A stretch of 64,000 nucleotides of DNA, taken from assembly GCA_900323505.1 (NCBI GenBank), contig OOIN01000017.1, positions 744,001-808,000 of the forward strand, given 5' to 3'. The stretch's first letter is position 1. Every line of letters begins with the position of its first letter. This document shows positions 50,083 through 60,935 of the stretch, piece by piece. The notes under the pieces were generated by a model that did not search any database, had not been told where the DNA came from, and saw nothing but the letters and a program-made list of their open reading frames with translations. Both the position numbers and the translations under genes were made by a program. This DNA is from Ustilago trichophora (taxonomy: Eukaryota; Basidiomycota; Ustilaginomycetes; Ustilaginales; Ustilaginaceae).

Positions 50083-50746
50083 GGTGGCGATGCTGTCTCG
50101 CGGAGAGAAAGAGAGAGAGAGAGAGAGGTGCGATAGGGTGGTGCTGTGGTAGGGCTTGGCGTGGCCGTGTAGTATTCTCAGCAGGTGTCGACGATGAAAG
50201 CAGAGGCTATGCAGTCGATGGCTCGTAGCGATCAGGTGTCCGGATGGATCCGTTGCCGAGGTGAGATCTCTCAAAGAATCCTAGGCTTTTGACGTTTGAC
50301 CGATCGAAGAAAGTAAAGATGGAGAGGTTTTTGGCGCAACCAAAGCTATGTCTGACTACACCGTCTTTGTGCGTGTGTGAGGGTATGGTGGGTTGGCAGC
50401 ATCAAGAAGTTGATACCCCAGAGAAGATGCAATGGACCCTCTCGTGTCTCTCTTTCTCTCGATTTGGGCATCCACAGAAGAATTCAATTCTCCACCGCAT
50501 CCGCACGAAAAGCACCTTTTCGAGGAAATTGGCTCGAGCCCATTTCCACCCGCGCACGTGATTACCTCGAGATAGCGGCGTTGACCCCTGCACTGTGCAA
50601 CACCTGGCTCGCTCCACATACTGAAACTGAACTGCACCTGCATATGTCAGCAGCAACTCGTTCTACTCTCACACCACGCATACACCAGACATCTTTCAGT
50701 CGCTTCAACATTGTCTTTCAGAAGCGAAAGACGTTAGAGCGCAAAG
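50083..50746. promoter_or_regulatory. divergent promoter region RPD3 / VMA7
   Basis: This 664 bp region separates two start codons. A (GA)n tract at 50106-50127 lies about 25 bp upstream of the RPD3 ATG. No TATA element is evident. Confidence 0.5.
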
Positions 50747-51336
50747 ATGTCGGCGTCAGATAGGACGCTTATAGCGCTTATTGCTGACGAGGTAAGTCGC
50801 CATCAACTCCTCATCATCATCATCGAATGCCAAGAGATTGCTAACATTTTGGGCTTGAGTCCTTGGTGGTATGATACAGGACTCGACAACAGGTCTACTC
50901 CTCGCAGGAATTGGAAACGTCGATGAAAAGGGAGAGAAGAACTTTATGATTGTTGATAACAAGGTATGCATCCTATCAAACCTTTCTCTGATCCTCTAGC
51001 ATCGCTTGCTTACATTGAACCCCTAACCCTCTCATTCTCTTCTTGCTCGATCGATCCCCGACATGGACTCACTCAACCATACGATCATCACCCTCCCCCC
51101 CTCCCCAACAGACTTCTGTCTCGGACATCGAACAAACATTCACTCACTTCACCTCGGAACGCAAAGACATCGCTATCCTCCTCATCAACCAACACATTGC
51201 AGAAAAAATTCGCCCTATAGTTGATCGATACACCCAAGCTTTCCCCGCACTACTCGAAATTCCGGCCAAAGATCACCCTTACGATCCCGCCAAAGATAGC
51301 GTTCTGAAGCGCGTACAGAAGCTTTTTGGCGAGTAA
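50747..51336 (+). CDS. VMA7: V-type ATPase subunit F, three exons
   Basis: The CDS joins 50747-50791, 50880-50963 and 51112-51336 and encodes 117 residues, the usual size of the family (118 in yeast). It reads [15 protein letters not shown], then [14 protein letters not shown] ... FMIVDNK, then [10 protein letters not shown] ... [17 protein letters not shown] and a C-terminal KRVQKLFGE. The small Rossmann-like subunit lies in the central stalk of the V1 sector and is needed for proton pumping into vacuoles and endosomes. Both introns (88 and 148 nt) start GTAAGT or GTATGC, end CAG and have CTAAC-type branch sites. All joins fall between codons. No single long ORF covers the gene, so it is easily missed. 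Confidence 0.95.
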
Positions 51337-51820
51337 AGTATTGCAAAGTGTATTGCTTGGATTCGGTTTTCGTCGTTGTTCGTAATTGCATCATTTTCAA
51401 CATAGATGTTCTCTGGCATGTGTCATGATGGCGAATGTGACATAGAAACTTGCATGGAAAAGGCTGATGATTCAATCTTGGTATGGTTTGGCAACAAGAC
51501 TAGAGCGCTGATGTATGTCGGTCAAATGCCTTCAATCCGCAGAATTCCAATCTAGTCATCATCACTTGCTATGTCTTGCCAGGCTGATACCCAACCTTGA
51601 TGGACAAGTTCAGATTCAGCAGAAAGCTCGCACGCTTGTATCGCATTCGACTGTCCATAAATTTGATTAACAAGTTCAAATACTAGCATTCCCTCTTTTA
51701 CTGCAGCACACTTATCCAGCATCTTAAAAAAAACCGACACCAACAACCATCTCAAACAGGACCTTCTAAACTGAAAACCATGTACCGAAAACCCGCATAA
51801 AAATCCTTCAGCTTATGCAT
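51337..51820. other. intergenic, convergent 3' flanks
   Basis: These 484 bp separate the stops of VMA7 and the membrane hydrolase. The composition is A/T-rich and ordinary. No gene was seen. Confidence 0.6.
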
Positions 51821-53911
51821 CTACAACTCCATCGACAACCAACCTACAATACCGTCAAACGCCTCCCCTCCATGCATTAGCATTTCTCCATGTGCCATTC
51901 CCTCACCGTAAAAAATATTGTCCCTTGGACATCCACTTTCCACCAAATACTCCAAAGTGTCCTTTGCACTCAAGATCGCATCCTCTTCCGCCAGATAAAA
52001 CCTCGTCTTGCTTTTATCCTTCAAATGCTCAATCTCGTTGGGCCAAAGAATATTGCTCGACCAATCAAAGTACCTACACAACGTATTTGCCGTCCCCACC
52101 TCGCGCGCTACAAAGTAACGCATCAGCAACTCTATCGGCTTCGTAGCACGCTTGTAGACAAAGTTGGAGCATACAAAGGGGACCCAGAGTTGGAAACACA
52201 CTGGATCGACAAAACAGCTTCGTCGAACTTGAGTGCCCAAACTTTTGATGAGCCAAGAATGCACCAGTGAGCCGTACGAGTGCGAGAGTACGTCGATATG
52301 AGTCCATTGATGGTGGGCGAGGATCCGTCGGAAGGCAGAGGTCGTTTCGTGATGTCCAAAAGGTCGGAGGTAGGAGGACGACAGGATGGATTGCGAAATA
52401 TTGGGTTGGAGTAGGATCAGGATAGGTCGATGGCAAAAAATCGGGGATCCGAGGAAGAATGTCACGAGCGAAGAGTATTGGGCTAGACCGATACCTAGGC
52501 CATGTAGCACGATTAAGGGGGTAGAGTCCAATGAAGGGTCAGATTTCTGAGGTGCGCGGTAGAGGTAAGGTAATCGACCCTCGGTGTGGAGCGAGAATCC
52601 GCCTCGGATGGCACGACGGATGGTGAGGTGGGAAAGCGTGTTGGTAACGAGGTAGCAGATGAGCGGTCGCGAGCGCGTGCGTACTGGGTCGATGGTGAGT
52701 CGCATCATTCGGATTCGAGGTCCTCCTTTGGACGCCTTTGGATGCGGTTTGAGTAAAGTCTTTGGGCGCGAATCCGAGTTGATGCGGGATTGTATGTCCT
52801 GCCCGGGAGGATGCTCAGGGTAACTTCGACCCTGTCGAGTCTCTAACAGCTCCAAGCAGTACTCCAAAAATCGCAACCTGTCTCCCGTCGTAGGATCCCA
52901 CTCGCCTTCCTTCGCCCGTACCCCTCTCACATCTTCTTGCTCTTCTACACTCCCCCCTCCACCACCACCGCCAGTCATCGAGAACGCCGGAGCCATCCCA
53001 CCAAACACCCCCTCATTGCTCGGCGGCATGGGCGAATTGAATGTCGACGGAGTGGCAGACATCAGTCCTAACCCCTCCTTTACATCCTCCTTCCCATTCC
53101 CATTTTGCTGTACACCAATCGATCCATCTCTTTCAGCCTCCAGCACCTCCAGCTCTGTCGCAAAGAGCGACCAAGCCAACCAATGCATCACCTCTCTCCT
53201 CGTAATCTCTTCAAAAGGCACCCCGAAGAACCACTTTGCCTGATCTTGTTGAAACTTGATCGCTCTTGGGTCGTCTTCTGCAATGGGAGCGGTGACGAAC
53301 TGTGGAACGAAGCTCGCCGCTCTCAACCTTCCTAATCTCTGACGGACATTGCTGGGTGCCGAAGTTTCGTTGAGCGCTGCCTCGCCCGACGAAATTCTAG
53401 AAGTGAGACCGGAGCTGGGGAAGGAGGAGGAGGAGCCGGAAACGGCACTCGCATAGGACTGCTGCTGCTGCTGTTTGCCTGACTCGATGGGATCTGAATT
53501 GAGCCCCGCTTGCAATGCCTGTGCAAAGACGCCACGGAGGAAACGTCTACCGTAGAGAGGCCGAGGACCGGGTTTTTGGATCTGACGGGAGAGATGCCAG
53601 TAGTAGAGCGAGAATGCCGCCTCGACAGCGCAGTACAGGTAGAAGAATGTGGATGCCCATCGCCATCGGGGAGAGAGAAGAGTTTCCAAAGTGCCAGAGA
53701 CTGCACGAGGTGCGTATCGTACGATCAAGCTCCACAGCTTGGCATCTATCGAAAGGGAGGGATGGTAGCGGTGGATGTAGGTCCGCAGGAGACGAGAGAG
53801 CAGAGCGAGCCAGCTCAGAGGGGTGACGCCCCACACAGTTAGGATGAGCAGCCGGGTGATGACGAGCGAGGCGTCGCCGGGGATGAGTTGGGCCATATTT
53901 GCCAATTGCAA
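51821..53911 (-). CDS. membrane-anchored alpha/beta hydrolase
   Basis: The protein has 696 residues. The N-terminal 120 hold two to three hydrophobic segments (VITRLLILTVWGVTPLSWLAL, FFYLYCAVEAAFSLYYW), so it is probably an integral membrane protein. The hydrolase fold starts near TPLIVLHGLGIGLAQY (oxyanion loop). The nucleophile is Ser545 in LSHSYGSL. A candidate Asp lies in LAEEDAILS and a candidate His in EGMAHGEML near residue 673. A Ser/Gln-rich insert (about 140-180) and a Gly-rich insert (about 300) are probably disordered. Proteins of this layout are common in fungi but mostly uncharacterised. A lipase or esterase role at an internal membrane is inferred only from the fold. ATGs at codons 1 and 6 are both possible starts. 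Confidence 0.8.
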   Translation of the reverse strand: MQLANMAQLIPGDASLVITRLLILTVWGVTPLSWLALLSRLLRTYIHRYHPSLSIDAKLWSLIVRYAPRAVSGTLETLLSPRWRWASTFFYLYCAVEAAFSLYYWHLSRQIQKPGPRPLYGRRFLRGVFAQALQAGLNSDPIESGKQQQQQSYASAVSGSSSSFPSSGLTSRISSGEAALNETSAPSNVRQRLGRLRAASFVPQFVTAPIAEDDPRAIKFQQDQAKWFFGVPFEEITRREVMHWLAWSLFATELEVLEAERDGSIGVQQNGNGKEDVKEGLGLMSATPSTFNSPMPPSNEGVFGGMAPAFSMTGGGGGGGSVEEQEDVRGVRAKEGEWDPTTGDRLRFLEYCLELLETRQGRSYPEHPPGQDIQSRINSDSRPKTLLKPHPKASKGGPRIRMMRLTIDPVRTRSRPLICYLVTNTLSHLTIRRAIRGGFSLHTEGRLPYLYRAPQKSDPSLDSTPLIVLHGLGIGLAQYSSLVTFFLGSPIFCHRPILILLQPNISQSILSSSYLRPFGHHETTSAFRRILAHHQWTHIDVLSHSYGSLVHSWLIKSLGTQVRRSCFVDPVCFQLWVPFVCSNFVYKRATKPIELLMRYFVAREVGTANTLCRYFDWSSNILWPNEIEHLKDKSKTRFYLAEEDAILSAKDTLEYLVESGCPRDNIFYGEGMAHGEMLMHGGEAFDGIVGWLSMEL

Positions 53912-54773
53912 TGCTTAGATGGTGAAGTTGCGATACGATGTTGTGTATAGGGGAGGTAGGTTGAATGCTAACTGTAGGGGGTGAAAGAAGATTGGAGCAG
54001 ATTTCTCGGAGGACTTGGGCCAATTCGAAGGGCGTTCTAAGCAATCAATTTCTGAGATGAAGCGCATGCAGATGATCTTGAAGACTTCACAAGAGCATGA
54101 CCCACCGTCACTAGCCTTGAAAGCGTTGAACACCTTTTATGCGCAGATTATCGGTAGTCAGCAGATCTGCAAAACCGCTCCAACAACACTTAATCGTAGA
54201 CCCCCCTTTGCGCGCTGTAACAACGCTTTCTGCCGTACAACCGATGCTAGAACTCAGCTATTGCAATCGATATTTTACCTAGCAGAAATACGAACTGAAC
54301 CTTTTACGTTTGTAGTGATGATGTTGGTGTTGGTGATGGTGGTGATAACAAAACCAAACTGAAGCCTAGGTCAAAGCCATGAATCAGCGCACGTTGTGTG
54401 TACTTTGATGACGCGTGAAGTGGACCCTGCGCCTTCCCAACAAGAAGATATCACCTAGTAAAGGGAAAAAAAAAGACGTTGAATTTCGGCGAATTAACAC
54501 GTCTGTTTTATTTGTTTATTTGATTTAGTTATTTATTTTTTTCTCGGAAAATGGCTTTTCCTCGCCTTCGCTGTCGCTGTCGCTGTCAAGCCACACTTTT
54601 CTCGAATTTTTCTGCAATTGTCCCGTGTTTGGCGGGACCTTCTGCTTTGCACTCTTTGACGCCCACTTAATTCCATGGCTAACTAACAATTCATTTCTAG
54701 CAAGATGTGCGTGCGTGTGTGTGCGCGGGCCATCGCTGATGATATACCAAGACGAATTCCGGATTGGGTGGAT
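53912..54773. promoter_or_regulatory. intergenic upstream of membrane hydrolase, downstream of MFS gene
   Basis: These 862 bp hold an unusually A/T-rich tract of T-rich TTTATTT repeats (54503-54543) followed by a GTCGCT hexamer repeat (about 54567-54588). No gene is supported. Confidence 0.5.
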
Positions 54774-56720
54774 CTATGAGCGGCTAGCAGGGGTTTCTGC
54801 TTCTGGTTGTTGCGGGTCTTCCAGATCTTGGACCTTCTTTGGTGTCTCGACCTGGGGTGCCTTTTTAACGTCTCTCTTCAACGAGTAGCCCTTGACGCCG
54901 AGGACTGCGAGGAATCCAGCACCTACCATGGGTGCAAGTACGATCCATACGACTTGCAGACCATCCGCATAGGCCTTGATGATTTCCCTGCTGAGCTCTG
55001 GTGGTTGGATGTGACGCAATCCCGTCAGATCCTGTCCACCGGAACCGGTCGATACCATTGCCTCTGTGAATCCGGGGATGCGCTGCAGACGCGTTCGGCT
55101 CTGGGTGTTGAAGACTGCTCCTGCAACAGCGATGCCCATTGTTCCGCCAAGGGATCGAACGAGCGACATTGCTGCGACAGTGGTGGAGAGGTCGCCGTGG
55201 GGCATAGCTGCCATCAATCCTACGAGAGGCGTTTGGAAGAGGAAGCCTGTCCCCAAACCAGCAATGCCGATGAATACTTCTTGTTTGGCTTGGCTAGTGC
55301 TGGCGTTGAGGGTTGCCATGAGGCCGTAACCGATGAGCATGATGGCCCAACCGATCCAGAGGAATGGACGGTAGGCGCGGAACTTTGTGATTCCAATTCC
55401 GACCAGACTCGAAAGGATCGAAGCGATGAGAGCGTAGGGAAGCATGTATACACCGCTCATGAGTGCCGAAGCGCCAAAGATGGCCTGGAAATAGACGGGG
55501 AGGTAGTAGGTCGCTGCGAAGAAGGCGAATGCGTGCAAGAGAACAGAGATGAGGATGAGGGACGTCGTTCGGGTAGTAACCAGACGAGGCGGGACAATCG
55601 GCTTCTTGGTGGTCCTGAATTCCCAAGCCATGAAGGCGACCATCAAGACTCCACCGACGGTGAGCAGCGCAATCGTCTCCGGAACATTCCACGCCTTGGT
55701 TTCGGCATAGTTGAATCCGAGCAAGATCAAGATGACGGAAATGACGACCATAAAGAGGCCGATAAAGTCAAACTCTCCGCAGGCTTCGCGGAAGGTGAGC
55801 TTGGGTCTTGGGTTGAGGTTGAGCGAGAAGAAGATGATGGCGAGGGCGATGGCACCGAGTGGCAGGTTGATGAAGAAACACCATCGCCAACCAGAGTGAC
55901 CGGCATCGGTGAAAGCTCCTCCAAGCAAAGGGCCAATGACGGAGGCGATACCCCAGACACCACCGATCCAGCCAGAGTACTTGCCACGGTTTTCGAGAGA
56001 GACAATGTCGCCAATGATAATATTAATGAGGGCGATGATGCCTCCTCCTCCGATACCTTGAATACCTCGTGCAGCGTCGAGCCAGGCCATGTTTTGGGCG
56101 GCTCCACAGAGTGCAGAGCCGATGAGGAAGATGATAGTGGCTGCGTAGAGCAGAGGCTTGCGTCCGGTCAAGTCGGAAAGTCGACCGTAAAGGGGGATGA
56201 GACTTGTCGAGGCGAGCAAGTAGGCCGACCCAACCCAGGAATACTGGCCAGCATCTCCATCCAGTCGCTGCGAGATGACAGGAAGAGCGGTCGATACGAT
56301 GGTCTGGTCGAGCGCAGCTAGGCCAATGATAAGACAGATACCGGGCATTACTATCTTCATGTTGTTATAGGGAAGGACATGCTTGTCGGATTGGAGCCAG
56401 TGACCGCTTCCTTTAGAGTTGGTGGTAGAAGTGGATTCATCTTTTCCGCGTGCATTCTGCGAGGTGGGCGTTACCACGTGGGCATCGCTTTTTTCATCCA
56501 AATCGGAGATGGGCGCGCTTCCTCCGTCTGATGTGTGGGAGCGGGTCGCAAGTGGGGTTTCTGATGTAGAAGGGTGGTAGGCGTCATTGTCGGCGGCTGC
56601 TGCTGCTGCGGCGGCAGAATCAAGACCACCGATCTGAGCGCCTTCGAAGGCTGCAACCTCGATCTCTGCTGGTCTGATTGATGAAGGCACCTCCTGCATT
56701 TTCGTGGAGTCTTGTGTCAT
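54774..56720 (-). CDS. MFS multidrug exporter, DHA2 (14-TMS) type
   Basis: The protein has 648 residues with a hydrophilic N-terminus of about 120. The transmembrane part begins at IVMPGICLIIGLAALDQTIVSTALPVI, which contains the DHA2 motif D1 (LDQTIVSTALP). Motif A (GRLSDLTGRKP) and the antiporter motif C (GIASVIGPLLGGAF) follow. About 14 hydrophobic helices can be drawn. DHA2 proteins exchange protons for drugs, toxins or basic amino acids at the plasma or vacuolar membrane; the substrate cannot be told. The tail is Lys/Glu/Pro-rich. It is divergent from the P450 gene, 2.4 kb away, and might act with it in detoxification or export. A long antisense ORF (54807-56321) is a shadow. Confidence 0.92.
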   Translation of the reverse strand: MTQDSTKMQEVPSSIRPAEIEVAAFEGAQIGGLDSAAAAAAAADNDAYHPSTSETPLATRSHTSDGGSAPISDLDEKSDAHVVTPTSQNARGKDESTSTTNSKGSGHWLQSDKHVLPYNNMKIVMPGICLIIGLAALDQTIVSTALPVISQRLDGDAGQYSWVGSAYLLASTSLIPLYGRLSDLTGRKPLLYAATIIFLIGSALCGAAQNMAWLDAARGIQGIGGGGIIALINIIIGDIVSLENRGKYSGWIGGVWGIASVIGPLLGGAFTDAGHSGWRWCFFINLPLGAIALAIIFFSLNLNPRPKLTFREACGEFDFIGLFMVVISVILILLGFNYAETKAWNVPETIALLTVGGVLMVAFMAWEFRTTKKPIVPPRLVTTRTTSLILISVLLHAFAFFAATYYLPVYFQAIFGASALMSGVYMLPYALIASILSSLVGIGITKFRAYRPFLWIGWAIMLIGYGLMATLNASTSQAKQEVFIGIAGLGTGFLFQTPLVGLMAAMPHGDLSTTVAAMSLVRSLGGTMGIAVAGAVFNTQSRTRLQRIPGFTEAMVSTGSGGQDLTGLRHIQPPELSREIIKAYADGLQVVWIVLAPMVGAGFLAVLGVKGYSLKRDVKKAPQVETPKKVQDLEDPQQPEAETPASRS

Positions 56721-58328
56721 GGTGAGAAAATAAAACCAGGCTATGAAACGATCACTCGAGGGAGCGTGTTGGGACTGAGAGGGAGGGCAATGTCACATGT
56801 ACGAGCGATGTGTTTCCCTAGGTGCCGATACTACGATCCCTGACAATCACTGTTCCAGAGGAGGACGTTGGCAAGCTCGTCAGTGGCGGTGATGATGGTT
56901 GAGAAGAAACGAAGGGAAAGAGAAAAACCCATGAGGATGATGTCTAGACAGAAAGAGCAAGGGCTTCTCCGTGGACAGCAAAGTGCCAATTGGCCAATGA
57001 GGAAAAAACCGAAACCGAACGCGGGGGGATGTGACCTGCAGAGGCAGATCAGAGGTGTGTGTGTGTGTGTTCAGTATTGTTTCGGCGCGAGCGGGCAACC
57101 CAATTCGATATAGCCGTGTCGAGTATTTAATGATTGAATAATCCATTCCTCTCCCCCTCTCTCTTAGCTGCCGAAGAAAAGAAATTCCACCATCCAAAAT
57201 AATAAAACGAAAAATTCGAGCCGGATGCATAGCCAGCAGTAGTGTCCTTGTGCTCAGTAAAGTCCTACACGGAAACGCCGCGGAGTCATGCTTTGCCGAA
57301 AAATATCCATGTGCCGGACGGATCTTTCAAACGAGGTATCTTTTTGTGAGTCACTCCTTCCTCGGCTTGAGAATGATGATGGTATACTGACTTCCCCTTT
57401 TGATTCTATGGAAATGAGAGTGGATATTGTATGTACCATTACAGCGTCTGTTTTGAACGCAAGCTACAATGGAACTATCTGTTTGGCGCCTGTTTTTTTT
57501 TTGACCGACCGGAAGCGGGGTCGGATCGTCGGATCCTCGCTTCATGGATGTCTGCACAAGGTGGATGGATATTCAGCTTGTACCAAATTTCCGCTTCCTC
57601 CTCCTCCCTCTTGTATAAGGGAAGCACATTCATCCATCTCACCATCTTTGGTCCACACCATCCACCGACAACTTCTGCTATCTCCAATGGGGCAAGATCA
57701 CCGTCGACCTCATTCCACCTGCACCCCATTGAGCCTTTGCATTTGTATTCCGGAGAGCGCTTCAGTCTGAGACCGGTTTCGAAGGGGGCTTGCTGTCAAA
57801 AAACAAGAAAACCAAAAGCGCCATGTGACCATCACAAGAGGACACGCGGGGCCACGCTGTCTTGCCAAGCGCTCGCAAAGAAATCGTTGTGGTACGTACA
57901 AAATAATAATGATAGGTGTCAAAAGGGCCGTTCTATTCGCCTTCCTTTTTTTCTCTGGCGGAAATTCCTCGGCATTTCCAAAGGTAGTTCGCGGTTTCGC
58001 TGCTGGTCGTCGGAGGGGCGTCGCCCGATCCAATCATCATCCTTCCCACTCTGTGTTACCTTGCTCATCATCGCATGTCGTTCTTTGGGATATGTTCTCT
58101 TTGTTTTGTGGATGATGATCAAGGTAGTGCCCGTTATCCGTGATGAAGGCGATGTGTGAGCAACAAAAGGTCAAGCGAACTCACAGGTGGCCTCGAGGCG
58201 GAGCACGGCATTTCCGCGGACCCGAAAATGTGGCTGGCACCCTCCGACCAATTCGCCGCGAGCATCCCACCGTACGCTCTCCCAAAGATGTGTCACAAAA
58301 ACGAAGTGTAACATTCTTATTCCTAGCC

Positions 58329-58343
58329 AAAAAAAAAAAAAAA
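58329..58343 (-). terminator. Pol III T-run terminator of the 5S rRNA gene
   Basis: Fifteen T residues on the minus strand begin one base after the predicted 3' end of the 5S RNA. Confidence 0.9.
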
Positions 58344-58344
58344 G

Positions 58345-58462
58345 AACTGCAGCACCTAGGATTCCCGCGTGGTCCCCCACCGCAGTACTGACTAGGCGAT
58401 ACCTTGCTTAACTTCGCAGATCGGACGGGATGCGGTGCTTTCAAGGTTCTATGGCCGCAGAT
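58345..58462 (-). rRNA. 5S ribosomal RNA, dispersed copy
   Basis: The minus strand reads ATCTGCGGCCATAG and then the conserved 5S words GAAAGCACCGCATCCCGTCC, GATCTGCGAAGTTAAGCA, GTACTGCGGTGGG, GACCACGCGGGAATCC and GGTGCTGCAGTT. The length is 118 nt, standard for basidiomycetes. Helix I pairs: 5' CTGCGGC with 3' GCTGCAG. The internal control region around AAGTTAAGC is intact, and a T15 terminator follows, so the copy looks functional. Fungal 5S genes are often dispersed outside the rDNA repeat. It reads away from the P450 gene. No other 5S copy was seen in the window. Confidence 0.95.
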
Positions 58463-59049
58463 ATTTGTGCGTGTTCGAGAGCAATATATCTACACACGCT
58501 AGTGTGTCGTGCGATGCTCCGAGAGTCCTTTCAAGGGTGAGTATCGGCTCAAGAGAGTACTCTTGGATTGATGTGCTTGCTGTATCTGACGAGGCGGACC
58601 AGAGTGGAGCATGAGAACAATATCGAGGTTCTACAACCAAGGTCTTGACAATCATCGGGCATCGATACAGTGTCCTCTGCACCGCCGGAAGGATGACAGA
58701 CGGCCAATTGGTCATTTTTCTTGGCGCGAGCGGGCTACAAGATCCGCATCCTCGATATCCGCTCCACACTCCGCCCAACCGCGCCTGTCTATTTCATCTA
58801 AACCCCACGCGAAGTGCGGGGTACAGTACAAAAAGCTTCCAAATTCCCACACGCTGTGCAACCGATGACAGACAGTACGTTGGTCAGTAATGCAACACCA
58901 TTGCTTCAATGATTTAGAAGCTGTAGATAGCACCATTTTGGCTGCGTTGTTTCAAGGGCCGGCTCTAGGTTGCCAGACGACATCTCTTCATCTTCCTTGG
59001 TGAGACTTGGGGGTTGTTGGTGCGGACGACATCTTGACCGCAGCTTGGC

Positions 59050-59057
59050 TATAAAAG
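59050..59057 (+). promoter_or_regulatory. TATA box of the P450 gene
   Basis: TATAAAAG lies 77-84 bp upstream of the preferred ATG (59134), a usual TATA-to-start distance with a short leader. It is the clearest TATA box in the window and fits an inducible gene. Confidence 0.65.
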
Positions 59058-59133
59058 TACAACAGCACTTGAGACGACATTGTCTCTTTTTTGTCTCTCC
59101 ACCATTACCTTGTCACCACCCAACAAACAAACG

Positions 59134-60723
59134 ATGCCAGACCTCACCCTAACAGCAACCGTCATAACGGCCTTTCTCGGCTTCCTCCTCCTCCGCACCT
59201 ACCTTCTCCGCTCCACCGTCAACCGACACCTCCCACCCGGCCCCCCACCCTCCAACTTTTTCAGCGGCAACATCATCCCCACCATCCATCCCTGGCGCAC
59301 CCTCGAAAAATGGACCCTCGAATACGGCGACATCTACACCCTCCGCATTGGCACCACCCTCCTCTTCGTTCTCGGATCTGCCTCATCCGCCCACCAAATT
59401 ATGGAACGTCAATCGGCCCACACCTCGGACCGTCCACGTCAAATCATGGCCGGAGAACTCATCTCTGACAATCGACGAATGCTCATTCTTCCCTATGGTG
59501 ATCGATGGCGTCTGTATCGTAAAACCATGCACGAATTTTTGCAAGATAAAGCGGCATCTTCTTACGAACCTCTACAAAGACGAGAAGCTAGCATTGCAAT
59601 GCTGCATCTGGGCAAAGATGGTGGAAAAAAGTTTAGAGAGGCTTTCAAAAGGTATGCCGCAAGCGTCATTATGCAAGTTACTTATGACTATGCGATTACA
59701 AGTTTGGATGACCCGCTGATTAAAGAAGTGGAAGAATGCTTGACCAATTTGGCCATGTGGATTCGACCAGGTGCAAGTATGTTGGATCGATATCCGGCGT
59801 TGATGTATCTTCCCGAGGCGGTGAATCCGTGGATGAAAAGGGGGTTGAAGTTGAGGCAGAGAGAGCAAAAATTGTTCCTCTCTCAATGGAATAGGGTTAG
59901 ACAGCGGGTCAAGGAGGGTGTTTGTCAACCGTGTTTCGTATCACAAGTGCAAGAGAGACAAAACCAATTGGGCATTACCGATCAAGAAGGCGCAAGTATG
60001 GCGGGAAGCTTGTTCGGTGCTGGATCGGATACAACTGCTAGTGGGTTGTCTATTTTTGTCATGGCCATGTGTAGGTATCCTGCCGTTTTGAGAAAGCTTC
60101 AATCCGAGATCGATGAGATTTGCGGCGGAGATCAAGATGGACATCTCCCCACATTTGAAGATCTCACTCCCGAGTCTGCACCCTATCTTCACGCCACTGT
60201 ACAAGAAACTCTCCGCTGGCGTCCCATCAGCGCAGGTGGCTTCGCCCACAAACTCACCTCCGATGTCGAATATAAAGGCTTCATCCTCCCCAAAGGCTCC
60301 TCCGTCGTCGCTCCACACTGGTCAATCAGCCTCGACCCTCACGAATATCCCAACCCACACATTTTCAACCCCGAAAGATTCCTCTCCTCCAACAAAGACG
60401 ATCAGACAGCTCAACTCCACGGTACCTGGTTCGCCAAGCAACGCGGGAGCGTAGCTTTTGGATTCGGAAGAAGAATTTGCCCAGGTTTGCACGTAGCCAT
60501 GCGAAGTTTGACCATCAACCTGGCGTGTATGGCATGGTGTTTTGATATTAGCCATCCGAGTGGGGAACCGGAGAAAGTGGACACGTTGGCGTTTAATTCT
60601 GCTGCCAATTCTCATCCGCTTCCCTTTCCGGCAGTTTTCAAATACAGATCAGAGGCGAGGCAAAAAGTCGTCCTCGAGGAAAACAGGGAGTCGGGAGAGC
60701 TGGATAGGTTGGCTGCTCAATAG
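59134..60723 (+). CDS. cytochrome P450 monooxygenase
   Basis: I start at ATG 59134 (MPDLTLTATVIT), giving 529 residues; an ATG at 59080 lies about 23 bp after the TATA box. An N-terminal membrane anchor (VITAFLGFLLLRTYLL) and the proline hinge LPPGPPPSN place it on the ER. Helix I has AGSDTT, the helix K ExxR is ETLRWRP near residue 357, the PERF-type motif is NPERF, and the heme loop FGFGRRICPG carries the axial Cys at about 449. The enzyme is a class II fungal P450 that works with a reductase. Its sequence has the general look of CYP2-clan fungal P450s, but I cannot assign a substrate. No intron is needed. It converges with the Zn2Cys6 regulator (212 bp). Confidence 0.94.
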   Translation: MPDLTLTATVITAFLGFLLLRTYLLRSTVNRHLPPGPPPSNFFSGNIIPTIHPWRTLEKWTLEYGDIYTLRIGTTLLFVLGSASSAHQIMERQSAHTSDRPRQIMAGELISDNRRMLILPYGDRWRLYRKTMHEFLQDKAASSYEPLQRREASIAMLHLGKDGGKKFREAFKRYAASVIMQVTYDYAITSLDDPLIKEVEECLTNLAMWIRPGASMLDRYPALMYLPEAVNPWMKRGLKLRQREQKLFLSQWNRVRQRVKEGVCQPCFVSQVQERQNQLGITDQEGASMAGSLFGAGSDTTASGLSIFVMAMCRYPAVLRKLQSEIDEICGGDQDGHLPTFEDLTPESAPYLHATVQETLRWRPISAGGFAHKLTSDVEYKGFILPKGSSVVAPHWSISLDPHEYPNPHIFNPERFLSSNKDDQTAQLHGTWFAKQRGSVAFGFGRRICPGLHVAMRSLTINLACMAWCFDISHPSGEPEKVDTLAFNSAANSHPLPFPAVFKYRSEARQKVVLEENRESGELDRLAAQ

Positions 60724-60935
60724 TGGGCCGCGAAAGAACCCCTTAACGCCAATAATTTGGCAATGGCGTCGCTTGCCTCTGTCTTGGATAGAGTCTGGAA
60801 TACTCACACGTGCGCTTCCACTACCCAGACTTCACAGCACGAGTACTTGCTATTGAGGTGAAACGAGACTGCATTGTTTGTGAGTGTGACAACGAGAGAG
60901 AGAATCAAAAGGAGAGAAAGAGAGAGACAGGGGTA
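60724..60935. other. short intergenic, convergent 3' flanks of P450 and regulator
   Basis: 212 bp with a GA-rich stretch at 60894-60929. Nothing else was seen. Confidence 0.6.

Larger units (their letters stand above)
56721..59133. promoter_or_regulatory. 2.4 kb divergent region MFS / P450, containing a 5S rRNA gene
   Basis: Apart from the 5S gene (58345-58462, minus) and its terminator, the region has only short ORFs without family resemblance. A GT tract lies at 57056-57071 and a TACAGTAC word near 58822. A TATA element sits at 59050. Confidence 0.5.

Noticed and set aside
50083..50274. N-terminal extension of the histone deacetylase ORF
   Set aside because: It also crosses a GA repeat, and class I deacetylases start close to the catalytic domain.
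54807..56321. 504-codon ORF antisense to the MFS exporter
   Set aside because: Highly charged, Glu/Asp-rich mirror of hydrophobic helices, as expected for a complement of membrane-protein codons.
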